Positions 27,021-36,269 of a stretch of 64,000 nucleotides of DNA are shown here, in pieces. The notes under the pieces are model-generated. The model did no database searches. It had not been told where the DNA came from and saw only the letters and a list, made by a program, of their open reading frames with translations. The position numbers and the translations under genes are program-made. Each line of letters begins with the position of its first letter. Position 1 is the first letter of the stretch. Origin of the DNA: Nocardia bhagyanarayanae (lineage in GTDB: Bacteria > Actinomycetota > Actinomycetes > Mycobacteriales > Mycobacteriaceae). Location: contig NZ_VFPG01000002.1 in assembly GCF_006716565.1 (NCBI RefSeq), positions 1,302,001 through 1,366,000 of the forward strand. The letters run 5' to 3'.

Positions 27021-27920
27021 GTGGAGTTCCGTCATCTCGCCGGGTTCGTCGCGGTCGCCGAGGAGTTGCACTTCGGCCGCGCCGCCGAGCGCCTGCACAT
27101 GGCCCAACCGCCGCTGAGCCAGCAGATCCGCGCGCTGGAGAAGGAGCTCGGTGTCGCGCTGTTCGAGCGCAACACCCGCTCGGTGCGGCTGACCGCGGCG
27201 GGCGAGGTGTTGCTGCCGCACGCGCGCAAGGTCCTCGACGACATCGAGGTGGCCCGGCGCGCGGCGGTCGCGTCCGGGCGCGGCGAGGTCGGCCGGGTCT
27301 CGATCGGCTTCGCGGGCGCCAGCAGCCACGAGGCGCTGCCGACGCTGACCAGGGCGGTGCGCGCCGCGCACCCCGGTATCGAGGTGCGCCTGCGCGGACA
27401 GACCTACGCGGGCGCCGCGCTCAACATGGTCGCCGCGCGCGAGCTGGATCTCGGCTTCGTCCGGTTGCCGGTGCGGCGCGAGGGCGTCGCGGTGCGGGTC
27501 ATCCAGTACGAGCGGCTGGTCGCGGCCCTGCCCGCCGAGCACCCGCTCGCCGACGCCCCCGACATCGATGTCGCGGACCTCGCGGACGACGCCTTCGTCA
27601 CCTTCCCCGGCACGCAGGGCTCGAGCGTGCGCGACCATCTGGTCCGCACGGCGCTCGACGCCGGGTTCACCCCGCGCATCGTCCAGGAAGCGCCGGACTC
27701 CTACACCATCCTCGACCTGGTCGCGGCCGGCGTCGGCGTGACGCTGACGGTCTCCTCGGTGCAACACATACGCCGGACCGGCATGGTCTACAAGGAGTTG
27801 CGCGGCGAGATTCCGCCGCTCGCGTCGGCGCTGGCCTGGCGGGCGGACAACACCTCGCGCGCGCTGGCCGCCGTGCTCGCGGTGGCCGAAGAGGTGCTGC
27901 CGACCCCACCCGAGCGCTGA
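27021..27920 (+). CDS. LysR family transcriptional regulator
   Basis: A 299-residue regulator starting at GTG. Residues 1-60 are the winged HTH (EFRHLAGFVAVAEELHFGRA, QPPLSQQIRALEKELG), followed by two periplasmic-binding-protein-like lobes for an inducer. It is divergent from the beta-oxidation operon with a dyad between them, so it most likely controls that operon. Its stop is one base from the stop of the convergent acyl-CoA dehydrogenase. Confidence 0.9.
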   Translation: MEFRHLAGFVAVAEELHFGRAAERLHMAQPPLSQQIRALEKELGVALFERNTRSVRLTAAGEVLLPHARKVLDDIEVARRAAVASGRGEVGRVSIGFAGASSHEALPTLTRAVRAAHPGIEVRLRGQTYAGAALNMVAARELDLGFVRLPVRREGVAVRVIQYERLVAALPAEHPLADAPDIDVADLADDAFVTFPGTQGSSVRDHLVRTALDAGFTPRIVQEAPDSYTILDLVAAGVGVTLTVSSVQHIRRTGMVYKELRGEIPPLASALAWRADNTSRALAAVLAVAEEVLPTPPER

Positions 27921-27921
27921 G

Positions 27922-29079
27922 CTAGAGGCCCATGTCCTTCGCGATGATCATGCGCATCACCTCGCTGGTGCCGCCGTAGATCCGGTTGACGCGGTTGTCG
28001 GCGTAGAGGCGGGCGATCGGGTACTCGGTGATGTAGCCGTAGCCGCCGTGCAGCTGCAGGCAGCGGTCGATCACGCGGGAGGCGGTCTCGGTGCAGAACA
28101 GCTTGGCCGAGGCGGCGTCGGCCGCGGTCAGCTCGCCGCGGTCGTGCGCGGCGAGGGCTCGATCCACCACGGCTTCGGCGGCGTCCACCTCGGCGCGGCA
28201 GGCCGCCAGCTCGAACTTCGTGTTCTGGAAGCTGGCCACCGGCTTGGCGAAAACCACCCGGTCCCTGGTGTATTGGTGTGCGAAGCGCACGGCGGCCTTG
28301 GCCTGGGCGTAGGCGCCGACGGCGATGCTGAGCCGCTCCTGCGGCAAGTTCTGGCCCAGGTAGGAGAAGCCGCAGTGCTCCTCTCCGAGCAGATCCTCGA
28401 CCGGAACCTCGACGTCGGTGAAGGTGAGTTCGGCGGTGTCGGAGACCCTCAGGCCCAGCTTGTCCAGTTTGCGGCCGACCGAGTAGCCGGGGGAACTGGT
28501 GTCCACCACGAGCAGGGAAAGACCGTAGCGGCGGTCCTCCGCCAGCGAGGGCGCGGTGCGCGCGCAGACGATGACCCGGTCGGCGTGCACGCCGCCGGTG
28601 ATGAAGGTCTTGGCGCCGTTGAGGACGTAGTGCGTGCCGTCCTCGGACAAGGTCGCGGTGGTGCGGATGCCCGCGAGGTCCGAGCCGGTGCCGGGCTCGG
28701 TCATGGCGATGGCGAACATGATGTCGCCGCTGACGAAACCGGGTAGCCAGCGCTGCTTCTGTTCTTCGGTGGCCAGCGCCTTGAGGTACGGAAGGCACAG
28801 CGACACATGGACACTGGAGCCGCCGAAGGACACCGCGGCGCGCGCGATCTCCTCGGTCAGCACGGCCTGGAAGGAGAACGAATCGATCCCGGCGCCGCCG
28901 TACTCGGTGGGAACCTCGATGCCGAATACGCCGAGTTCGCCGAGCTTGCGATAGAAGTCGCGAGGCACGATGCCGTCGGCGTACCACTTGTCGTACTCCG
29001 GGACGACCTCCGATTCGATGAAAGCGCGGACGGTCTCCCGGAACGCCTCGTGGTCGGCCTCGAAAACTGTTCTGCGCAC
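27922..29079 (-). CDS. Acyl-CoA dehydrogenase family protein
   Basis: 385 residues, normal length and domain order. FAIAMTEPGTGSDLAGI, YVLNGAKTFITGG, LQLHGGYGYITEYP and IYGGTSEVMRMI are the family signatures. The YEGT glutamate is Gly here, and the alternative glutamate on the helix used by long-chain enzymes appears to be replaced (VRFAHQYT), so the catalytic base is not obvious. Last gene of the leftward run that begins with livG, suggesting it acts on the CoA ester of whatever the transporter imports. Confidence 0.88.
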   Translation of the reverse strand: MRRTVFEADHEAFRETVRAFIESEVVPEYDKWYADGIVPRDFYRKLGELGVFGIEVPTEYGGAGIDSFSFQAVLTEEIARAAVSFGGSSVHVSLCLPYLKALATEEQKQRWLPGFVSGDIMFAIAMTEPGTGSDLAGIRTTATLSEDGTHYVLNGAKTFITGGVHADRVIVCARTAPSLAEDRRYGLSLLVVDTSSPGYSVGRKLDKLGLRVSDTAELTFTDVEVPVEDLLGEEHCGFSYLGQNLPQERLSIAVGAYAQAKAAVRFAHQYTRDRVVFAKPVASFQNTKFELAACRAEVDAAEAVVDRALAAHDRGELTAADAASAKLFCTETASRVIDRCLQLHGGYGYITEYPIARLYADNRVNRIYGGTSEVMRMIIAKDMGL

Positions 29080-29176
29080 GCTGATTTCCTTCCTGGTCGG
29101 GGCGGCGCCTCGGCACCGCCGCGCAGGCCTGCCCGGCGGTGCGCCGGACAGGCCTGCGGGATCTGTTCTTGCGGTG

Positions 29177-29935
29177 TTACTTCGGCGGAGCCGGGACCGA
29201 GGGGTCCTTGCAGTAGGGCAGCTCCGGCGGGCAGGGGGTCAGGATGGTGGAGAAGTACTGGAACGCCGAGAACAGCGCGATCGGACCGCCCACCGTGATG
29301 AGGCCGACCATGGCGCCCACCGCGCCGAGGGTCGCCGCGCCGAGCACGCATCCGGCGATGGTCGCGCCGACCCAGGGCAGCAGCAGCGCGATCACCGGGC
29401 TGGCGACCGTCGCGCCCGCCGCCCCGCCGAGCAGGCAGCCGACGCCGCCGCCGAGGACCGCGCCGACGACGGCGCTCACCGCGGCACTGATCGTCATCCG
29501 CTGGGCGAACACGCCGAGCGCGGATTGGTCACGCGGGGTGAAGGATTCGGCGACCTGCTTGGCAGCCTGCTCCTGACTGATGACCTCGCTCGCCGAGACG
29601 GCCGTCACCGGCGTTCCGCCCTCGCGGGACGGCGTCAGGATCGCGCGGTCTCCCTCGATCTTCGCCGCGATCGGGTAGGCCATCGCGTCCATCCGGTAGG
29701 TGAGCGGCACGGCGGCCACCGGGGTGTCGTGTACGTCGGTGACCACCAGCTGGTCGGCGACGACGCGCAGCTTGCCGTCGCCGATGGCTACCACGGCGGA
29801 ATCACCTTGGCGGGTGACCTCGTAGCGCACCGCGCCCTGCTCCTCGGCGGGCTGGGCGTTGGTGACGCCCGAGCCGCAGACACCGACGGCGACGGCCGCC
29901 ATGGCCGCGGTCACGACACTGTTTCGCAGTTTCAT
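29177..29935 (-). CDS. Exported protein with glycine-rich hydrophobic region
   Basis: 252 residues with a signal peptide (cleavage probably after TNA, about 28). Residues about 30-150 form a soluble beta-rich domain; about 165-235 are a long Gly/Ala-rich hydrophobic stretch (VGAVLGGGVGCLLGGAAGA and ITVGGPIALFSAF) able to sit in or on a membrane. The tail (PCPPELPYCKDP) has paired cysteines. Similar proteins are common in Nocardia with no assigned function. It lies in the transporter operon between livK and the acyl-CoA dehydrogenase. Confidence 0.7.
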   Translation of the reverse strand: MKLRNSVVTAAMAAVAVGVCGSGVTNAQPAEEQGAVRYEVTRQGDSAVVAIGDGKLRVVADQLVVTDVHDTPVAAVPLTYRMDAMAYPIAAKIEGDRAILTPSREGGTPVTAVSASEVISQEQAAKQVAESFTPRDQSALGVFAQRMTISAAVSAVVGAVLGGGVGCLLGGAAGATVASPVIALLLPWVGATIAGCVLGAATLGAVGAMVGLITVGGPIALFSAFQYFSTILTPCPPELPYCKDPSVPAPPK

Positions 29936-30013
29936 TGTTGATCCTCATCGATCGGTTTTCTTCGTGCTTGCCGACGACGCCGGAGTGCGCCGCGGCACGT
30001 GATGGGGGAGTGG

Positions 30014-31264
30014 CTATTTGCCGGTGTCGATGACGTCGCCGGTCAGCACCCAGTGGTCACCCTCGAACCGCTGGATGCGCAGAGACTCCATCGGGAACGC
30101 GTCGCCCTCGCCGGTCTTCAGCGTGATGCCGGGGAGCAGCAGGTCGATGCCGACATCGTTCAGCGAGCGCATGGCGTCGCGAAGTCCTTCGCGGGTGGGG
30201 CATTTCGCTGCTTCCATGGTCTTGTGGAAGCTCTGCGCGGCCGCCCAGCCGACCACGGTGTACTGGTTGGTCGGGTCCGCGCCGGGCGCGTACTTCGCCA
30301 GCTTCTCCTGGTACAGGCGCATGGCGGGGTCGGCCGACCACTGCGGGTCGGACGGGTCCTTGGTGAACGCCGCCGACACCACGCCCTGGGCGTTCTCCAG
30401 GCCGACCGGCTTCAGCGTGCTGATGGTGTTGGCCACCTGGGTCAGGATGTGCAGGGGGTTCCAGTCGGTGTTGCGCCGCTCGGCGGCCAGCGCCTGGGAA
30501 GCGAACTTCGGCGTGGAGAAATTCAGCAGCACATCGGCTTTCGTGTTCGCCAGGTTGCGCACCTGCGGTTCCACGGTCGGGTCGGTGACCTCGTAGCTCT
30601 GCTCGGCGACCACCCGGACGCCGCTGCCCGCGACGGCCTCGGTGAAGCTGGCCAGCAGATCCTTGCCGAAATCGTCGTTCTGGTAGAGCACGGCCACGGT
30701 GGCGTCGGCCTTGTGCTGGCGCACGTACTGCGCGAAGGCGCGGCCCTCGGCGCGGTAGCTGGGCTGCCAGCCGATGGTCCACGGATGCCCGTCGTCCGCA
30801 CCCCATTTCGTCGCACCGCCCGCGACGAACACCTGGGGCACCTTGCGCTGGTTGAGGTAGTCCCACACCGCGGAGGAGGTGGGGGTGCCCAGCGTCTGGA
30901 AGACGGCGAACACCTGATCCTGCTCCACCAGGCGGCGGGTCTCCTCGACGGTCTTGGGCGGCTGGTAGCCGTCGTCGCGGACCAGGTACTCGACGGTGCG
31001 GCCACCGATTCCGCCGTGTTCGGCGTTGAGGTAGTCGAAGTAGGCGCGAACGCCCTTGGGCAGTTCGCCGTAGGCGGAGGCGGGGCCCGACAGCGGGTAG
31101 ACCCCGCCCAGCTTGATGCTGTCGTCGGTGATGCCGGTGGTCTGCTGGCCACGGCATTCGCCCTGCCCCACGGTGCTGCCCGTGTCGCCGCGGCCGCCGC
31201 AGCCGGAGACCGCGAGCAGGACGGCGGCCGCGACGCCGGCGGCGCGGATTGCCTTAGTGCGCAT
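30014..31264 (-). CDS. livK: Branched-chain-type ABC transporter substrate-binding lipoprotein
   Basis: 416-residue type I periplasmic-binding lipoprotein. Signal and lipobox LAVSGC give an anchored receptor. ITDDSIKLGGVYPLSGPASA is the typical opening of Leu/Ile/Val-family receptors, but members also bind amides, urea and aromatic acids, so the ligand is open. Its start overlaps the end of livM by 11 bases. Given the neighbouring acyl-CoA dehydrogenase and acyl-CoA synthetase genes, a carboxylic acid destined for CoA activation is a reasonable guess. Confidence 0.9.
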   Translation of the reverse strand: MRTKAIRAAGVAAAVLLAVSGCGGRGDTGSTVGQGECRGQQTTGITDDSIKLGGVYPLSGPASAYGELPKGVRAYFDYLNAEHGGIGGRTVEYLVRDDGYQPPKTVEETRRLVEQDQVFAVFQTLGTPTSSAVWDYLNQRKVPQVFVAGGATKWGADDGHPWTIGWQPSYRAEGRAFAQYVRQHKADATVAVLYQNDDFGKDLLASFTEAVAGSGVRVVAEQSYEVTDPTVEPQVRNLANTKADVLLNFSTPKFASQALAAERRNTDWNPLHILTQVANTISTLKPVGLENAQGVVSAAFTKDPSDPQWSADPAMRLYQEKLAKYAPGADPTNQYTVVGWAAAQSFHKTMEAAKCPTREGLRDAMRSLNDVGIDLLLPGITLKTGEGDAFPMESLRIQRFEGDHWVLTGDVIDTGK

Positions 31265-32318
31265 TGTTGTTCCCTTTCCGAACGAGACGTTCGAGCCAGC
31301 GCGCCGTGCGGCCGAGGAGTCCGGCCAATCCGTTGGGCGCGAGGTACATGACCGCGATGATCAGCAGTCCGAAGATCACTCCTGGCGCCGCCTGGTTGAC
31401 GTCCTGGGCGAAGCTCGGGACGTACATCACGAACAGCCCGCCGAGCAGCGGTCCCCAGTGACCGCCGAGCCCGCCGACGACCAATCCGGCCAGTAGCGTG
31501 ATCGACAGTCCGACGGCGAAGGAGTCCGGCGAGACGAAGCCGATGACCCAGGTGTAGACGCAGCCCGCCGCACCGGCGAGCATGGCGCCGCAGGCGAAGG
31601 CGAGGGTCTTGTAGAAGGCCAGGCGCACGCCCATCACCTCGGCCGCGATCTCGTTGTCGCGGATCGCGTGCAGCGCCCGGCCGACCCGCGAGCGCAGCAG
31701 CCCGGCGACCAGGACGAAGCTCGCGACGGCGACGAGGAGCGCCAGGAAATACAGCCACTGGTCCTCGGCCAACCCGGTCCACACCGGCGGCGCGGGCTTG
31801 GTCAGCGTCAGTCCCATGGATCCGCCGGTGACCGACTCGAACCGCTTGAGCAGCGGCACCAGGAAGATCGCGATGGCCAGGGTGACCAGCGCCAGATACA
31901 GTCCGCGCAGCCGCAGAGCCGGAATGCCCAGGGCGAACCCGAGTGCGAAGGCCACCGCCGCGGCGACCGGGAGGGTCGCGAAATACGGTGTGTCCCAACG
32001 GTCCATCAACACCGCGCTGGTGTAGGCGCCGACCGCGAAGAACGCGCCGTGCCCCAGCGAGATCTGACCCGTGTGGCCGACCAGCAGGTTCAGGCCCAGC
32101 AGCGCGACCGCGTAGATCATCGCCAGCGCCAGCTGGAAGGTGCGGAACGGCACCAGCTGAAACGGTGCGAGACAGGCGATCAGCAGCAGCGCGCCGATCC
32201 CGAGCCACGACCAGTTGGGCATCCGCGGCCGCCGCGTTTCGGAGCGCGGAGCGACGGTTTCGGTCGGGGTGGACGTATCCGCCGCGACGGCGGTGTTTCG
32301 AGTTCCCATGTCGCTCAT
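31254..32318 (-). CDS. livM: Branched-chain-type ABC transporter permease LivM
   Basis: 354-residue membrane permease with about nine hydrophobic helices and the family marks GQISLGHGAFFAVGAY near the N-terminus and GLGGHWGPLLGG near the C-terminus. The first 30 residues are hydrophilic. ATG 32318 overlaps the livH stop (ATGA); longer upstream readings run inside livH and are not real. Forms the channel with LivH. Confidence 0.9.
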   Translation of the reverse strand: MSDMGTRNTAVAADTSTPTETVAPRSETRRPRMPNWSWLGIGALLLIACLAPFQLVPFRTFQLALAMIYAVALLGLNLLVGHTGQISLGHGAFFAVGAYTSAVLMDRWDTPYFATLPVAAAVAFALGFALGIPALRLRGLYLALVTLAIAIFLVPLLKRFESVTGGSMGLTLTKPAPPVWTGLAEDQWLYFLALLVAVASFVLVAGLLRSRVGRALHAIRDNEIAAEVMGVRLAFYKTLAFACGAMLAGAAGCVYTWVIGFVSPDSFAVGLSITLLAGLVVGGLGGHWGPLLGGLFVMYVPSFAQDVNQAAPGVIFGLLIIAVMYLAPNGLAGLLGRTARWLERLVRKGNNNAH

Positions 32319-33196
32319 ACCCGTTCCACCACCGCGCGACCGAACAGACCCTGCGGCCGCAGCAGCAGGACGCCGAGAATGATCACCAGTGGCACGCCGA
32401 TCTTGAGTTCGGTGCCGATGACGTCCAGATAAGCGCCGGTGAGGGTTTCGGCGATCCCGACGATCAGCCCGCCCGCCACCGCGCCGCCCGGGCTGTCGAA
32501 GCCGCCGAGCGTCGCCGCCGCGAAGGCGTAGATCAGGACGCCGCCCATCATGTTCGGCTCGAGGAACAGCAGCGGCGCCGACAGCACGCCGGAGACCGCG
32601 CCGACCAGTGCGGCCAGACCCCAGCCGAGCGCGAGCACGGTGCCGACCCGGATGCCGACCAGGCGCGCCGACTGCGGGTTGCAGGCGACGGCCCGCATCG
32701 CCAGGCCGATCTTGGTGTAGCGGAACAGCAGGTACAGCAGGCCCATGACCGCGGCCACCACGCCGAGCACGCCGAGACTGCCGTACCCGGCGGTCACGCC
32801 GCCCGCACGGAAAGCGCCCTCGGGGAACGGATTCGGAAACGACTTCACCTGGTAGGACCAGATCCAGCCCGCGGCGGCGTTGACGAAGAAGAACAGGCCG
32901 ACGGTGACGATCACCAGCGTCAGTTCCGGTGCGCCCTCGACGGGCCGGATGATCACCCGTTCGATCAGCATGCCGCCGACGAAGGACACCGCGAGGGTGG
33001 CGAGCAGCGCGGCCCAGAACGGCAGGCCGCTCTGCACGCACTGCCAGGCCAAGAAGGCCGAGAACATGGCCAGCTCGCCCTGGGCGAAATTGACGATGCC
33101 GGTGAATCGGTAGATGAGCACGAGCGCCAGCGCCAAGCCGGCGTAAATCGCTCCGGCCGTGAGGCCTTCGATGATCTGTTGCAGAAATCCGGCCAT
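32315..33196 (-). CDS. livH: Branched-chain-type ABC transporter permease LivH
   Basis: 293-residue permease. QIIEGLTAGAIYAGLALALV, VNFAQGELAMFSAFLA and AAATLGGFDSPGGAVAGG are family signatures. ATG 33196 lies two bases after the livF stop. Pairs with LivM in the membrane. Confidence 0.9.
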   Translation of the reverse strand: MAGFLQQIIEGLTAGAIYAGLALALVLIYRFTGIVNFAQGELAMFSAFLAWQCVQSGLPFWAALLATLAVSFVGGMLIERVIIRPVEGAPELTLVIVTVGLFFFVNAAAGWIWSYQVKSFPNPFPEGAFRAGGVTAGYGSLGVLGVVAAVMGLLYLLFRYTKIGLAMRAVACNPQSARLVGIRVGTVLALGWGLAALVGAVSGVLSAPLLFLEPNMMGGVLIYAFAAATLGGFDSPGGAVAGGLIVGIAETLTGAYLDVIGTELKIGVPLVIILGVLLLRPQGLFGRAVVERV

Positions 33197-33198
33197 GG

Positions 33199-33924
33199 TC
33201 ACACCCGGTATCCGAGATAGGACTCGGCGACCTGCTCGTCGGCCTTGATCTCGGCCGCGGTGCCGGACAAGACGATCCGGCCGGTCTCCAGGACGTGGGC
33301 CCGGTGGGCGGTCCCGAGCGCGAGATGCGCGTTCTGCTCGACGACGATCACGGTGGTGCGCTCCTCTTCGTTGATGGTGTGCACGATTTGAAAGAGCTCC
33401 TGGGTGACCAGGGGCGAGAGGCCGAGCGACGGCTCGTCCAGCAGCAACAGCCGAGGCCGGGACATGAGCGCCCTGCCGATGGCCAGCATCTGCTGCTGGC
33501 CGCCGGAGAGTCCGCCCGCCGTCTCGCGCAGCTTGTCGCGCAGGATGGGGAAGAAGTCGAAGACCCGGCGCAGGTCGGCCTCGGTGCGGGCCCGGTCGCG
33601 GTGCTGATAGGCGCCGAGGCGCAGGTTCTCCTCGACGGTCAGCGGCAGGAAGGTGCCGCGGCCCTCGGGAACGTGCGCGACGCCGAGGCGCGCGATGGCT
33701 TCCGGTGCGCGGCCGGTGATCTCGGCATCGCCGAGGCGGACCGTGCCGCGCACCCGGATCATGCCGCACAGTGCGCGCAACAAGGTCGTCTTGCCCGCGC
33801 CGTTGGGTCCGAGGACCGCCCACACCTCGCCGCGCGCCACCGAGAAACTCAACCCGTGCAGCACCTTGGCCGCGCCGTAGCCCGCGCGCAGGTCGGTGAC
33901 CGTGAGGAAGGGTTCGTCGGTCAT
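33199..33924 (-). CDS. livF: ABC transporter ATP-binding protein LivF
   Basis: 241-residue ATPase. Walker A GPNGAGKTT, signature LSGGQQQMLAIGRAL, Walker B LLLLDEPSLGLSP and H-loop region VVEQNAHLAL are complete. It energises the LivHM channel together with LivG. Its ATG overlaps the livG stop by four bases. Confidence 0.93.
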   Translation of the reverse strand: MTDEPFLTVTDLRAGYGAAKVLHGLSFSVARGEVWAVLGPNGAGKTTLLRALCGMIRVRGTVRLGDAEITGRAPEAIARLGVAHVPEGRGTFLPLTVEENLRLGAYQHRDRARTEADLRRVFDFFPILRDKLRETAGGLSGGQQQMLAIGRALMSRPRLLLLDEPSLGLSPLVTQELFQIVHTINEEERTTVIVVEQNAHLALGTAHRAHVLETGRIVLSGTAAEIKADEQVAESYLGYRV

Positions 33925-34679
33925 GCCGCCGTCCCCAGGTAGGCCCGGATGACCGCCGGATCACGTTGCACCGCTTCGGGTTCGCCCTCGGCGATGACGC
34001 GGCCGAACTCCAGGCACACCACCCGATCGCAGGTGCCCATCACGAATCCCATGTGGTGTTCGACGACGATCACCGTCAGGTCGAACTCGGCGCGCAGGGC
34101 GCGCAGGCGCTCGGCGAACACGTCGACCTCACCGTGGCTGAGTCCGTTGACCGGCTCGTCCAGCAGCAGCAGGCGCGGCCCGACGGCCAGCGCGCGGGCC
34201 AGCTCGATCCGCTTGAGCGTGCCGAACGGCAGGCCCGCGGCGGGATGGTCGGCGACATCGGCGAGGTCGAGCCGCTCCAACAGCGCGTCGACCTCGGCGC
34301 GCAGCCGCCGCTCCTCCCCGCGCACTCGTGGCAGGCGCAGGCTCGCGGAGACGAAACCGGCGGAAGCGCGGTGGTGCGCGCCGACGAGCACGTTGTCCCG
34401 CACGGACATGCGGGGGAACAACCCCAGGTTCTGGAAGGTGCGGGCGATGCCGAGTCCGGCCAGCGCGTCGGGACGGACCGTCAGCAGGTCTTGGCCCTGG
34501 TAGCGCATCGTGCCCTCGGTCGGCTGGTAGCGCCGGGTGAGGCAGTTGAACAGGGTGGTCTTGCCCGCCCCGTTCGGACCGATCAGGCCGACCATCTCGC
34601 CCGGCGCGACGCCGAAGCCGACGTCGTGCAGGGCGGTGATGCCGCCGAAGCGAACGGTCAGGTGGGATATGTCGAGCAT
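33921..34679 (-). CDS. livG: ABC transporter ATP-binding protein LivG
   Basis: 252-residue ATPase. Walker A GPNGAGKTT, the LivG-specific ARTFQNLGLFPRMSV segment, and Walker B LLLLDEPVNGLSH followed by VVEHHMGFVM. The signature motif reads GLPFGTLKRIELARAL, the relaxed form usual in LivG. GGAGG before ATG 34679 fixes the start; upstream readings extend into the divergent promoter. First gene of the transporter operon. Confidence 0.93.
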   Translation of the reverse strand: MLDISHLTVRFGGITALHDVGFGVAPGEMVGLIGPNGAGKTTLFNCLTRRYQPTEGTMRYQGQDLLTVRPDALAGLGIARTFQNLGLFPRMSVRDNVLVGAHHRASAGFVSASLRLPRVRGEERRLRAEVDALLERLDLADVADHPAAGLPFGTLKRIELARALAVGPRLLLLDEPVNGLSHGEVDVFAERLRALRAEFDLTVIVVEHHMGFVMGTCDRVVCLEFGRVIAEGEPEAVQRDPAVIRAYLGTAA

Positions 34680-34826
34680 TCGTCCTCCGGCCCGCGTCCG
34701 AGACGTGGGTGAAATTCCGTGCGGGTCGGCGCAGTCATCGCGAACTGGCCTGTGGATCGTGGTCAGCGTAAAGACGCTGGTCAGGGCGCACATCGGACGC
34801 GGAGGCCCAATCTCGGCGGCGCGCTT

Positions 34827-34841
34827 TGTCCGGCGTGGACA
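34827..34841. promoter_or_regulatory. Inverted repeat between livG and PucR-type regulator
   Basis: TGTCC-GGCGT-GGACA, a perfect 5+5+5 dyad in the 225-base divergent region, is a candidate site for the adjacent regulator. Such short dyads can arise by chance at this GC content. Confidence 0.35.
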
Positions 34842-34904
34842 GGGGCGGGTGCCTCGTTCGGCCCTGTTGACACCCGCGACGAGGGCCGTGGAGTATGCCG
34901 GGTT

Positions 34905-36188
34905 ATGTCAGCTGGATCACATTCGATCGGGGTATCCGCGCCGGTCCAGGCCGAGCGCACGCGGATCGTCGGCAGCGTCTTCGAGCACGCGCACGACATC
35001 GCCGACGCGGGCATGTCCGCGATCCTGGCGCGGGTCCCCGGATACGCGGCGCGGGACAGGGGCTTCCACGCCGACGTGCACGACCAGCTGACGCGGCTGT
35101 GCCGGACCGGGCTCGGCGCGCTGCTCGACAAGCGCCGGGTCACCGTCGACGACATCGCCTACGCCCGGCGGGCCGCGGCGCGCCGGGCGCAGTCCGGTCT
35201 GACGCTGGTCGACTACATCTCCGCGTTCCGGCTCGGGCAGCAGGCGATCTGGAAATCGCTGGTCGCCCACGCGGGCGACTCGGAGGCCGGGCGCGACGCG
35301 GCGCTGTCGATGGTCGTGCCGCTGACCCGCTACTGCGACCTGATCAGCACCCAGGCGGCCAACGCCTATCTGGAATTCCAGCAGTACCTGTCCGCCGAAG
35401 CCGGGCGGGACAGCCGGGAACTGGTGGAGAGTCTGCTGGACGGCGCCTTGCCCGACCGCGGTCCGCAACTGGCGACGGCTCACGCGCACGGCATCGGCAC
35501 CGAACGGGCCACGCCCATGGCGGCGGTGACGGCGGTTGTGTTGCGGACCGCGGGCCGCGGTGAGCCGGGCAGTTCCGAAGCGGAGGCCAGGCACATCGCG
35601 TCGGCGGCGCTCGCGCGCACCGGTGTCAACGGATTGCGCACGCTGTCGGTGGTGCGCGAGTCGGAGATCGTCGCGCTGCCCGCGCTCGGTCGCGACGGCT
35701 CGGCCGACGAACTGTGCGCGCTGCTGCGGCGGACCCGCGACAAGCTGCACGCCGAAGGCATCACTCTCGGCATCGGCGTCAGCACGGTGTTCACCGAGAT
35801 CGCCCAGTTTCCGCGCGCCTACCAGCAGGCGCGTTCGGCGTTGGATCTGCTGCCCGAGGACGGCGGCGTGCTCGCCCTTCCGCACCTCTCACCGTTCCGG
35901 TACCTCATGCTGCGCGCCGACGACACCGTTCGTCAGCTGGTGGATCCGCGGATAGCCGCCGCGCTGGCCGAGGATCGGCTGCGCGGCGGGATGCTCGCCG
36001 AGACGATCCGCGCCTTCGCGGGCGCCGACATGAATCTGCGCGAGGCCGCGGACGCGTTGCGTATCCACCACAACACGGCCAAGTACCGCTTGCGCCGCAT
36101 CCAGGAACTCACCGGCCGAAACGTCCGCAGCGTCAACGATCTCGTCGAATTGCTCGTCGCCATCGAGCTGCACGCCGCGCCGAAGTAG
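34905..36188 (+). CDS. PucR/CdaR-type transcriptional regulator
   Basis: 427 residues from ATG 34905 (an earlier in-frame start at 34719 adds an unlikely Arg/Gly leader). N-terminal helical sensor domain (about 15-165, RsbR-N/purine-regulator-like), central GGDEF-like CdaR domain (about 180-300) and C-terminal PucR-type HTH (DMNLREAADALRIHHNTAKY, RLRRIQELTG). Divergent from the livGFHMK operon and upstream of the acyl-CoA synthetase, so it probably controls uptake and activation of the same substrate. Confidence 0.85.
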   Translation: MSAGSHSIGVSAPVQAERTRIVGSVFEHAHDIADAGMSAILARVPGYAARDRGFHADVHDQLTRLCRTGLGALLDKRRVTVDDIAYARRAAARRAQSGLTLVDYISAFRLGQQAIWKSLVAHAGDSEAGRDAALSMVVPLTRYCDLISTQAANAYLEFQQYLSAEAGRDSRELVESLLDGALPDRGPQLATAHAHGIGTERATPMAAVTAVVLRTAGRGEPGSSEAEARHIASAALARTGVNGLRTLSVVRESEIVALPALGRDGSADELCALLRRTRDKLHAEGITLGIGVSTVFTEIAQFPRAYQQARSALDLLPEDGGVLALPHLSPFRYLMLRADDTVRQLVDPRIAAALAEDRLRGGMLAETIRAFAGADMNLREAADALRIHHNTAKYRLRRIQELTGRNVRSVNDLVELLVAIELHAAPK

Positions 36189-36200
36189 ACGCGGAAACCG

Positions 36201-36259
36201 AAACTTGCACCGCTAGTTTGGCTGCTCTACGGTGAGCGGAAAACTTGCATCGTTAGTTT
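36201..36259. promoter_or_regulatory. Twin 19-bp operator sites before acyl-CoA synthetase
   Basis: AAACTTGCACCGCTAGTTT at 36201-36219 and AAACTTGCATCGTTAGTTT at 36241-36259 differ at only two positions and begin exactly 40 bases apart, about four helical turns. Each has AAACT/AGTTT inverted ends. They end 10 bases before the synthetase start and begin 12 bases after the PucR-type gene stop. A dimeric repressor, probably TetR type, binding cooperatively would fit; no such gene is adjacent. Confidence 0.75.
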
Positions 36260-36269
36260 TGGAGGTGGC

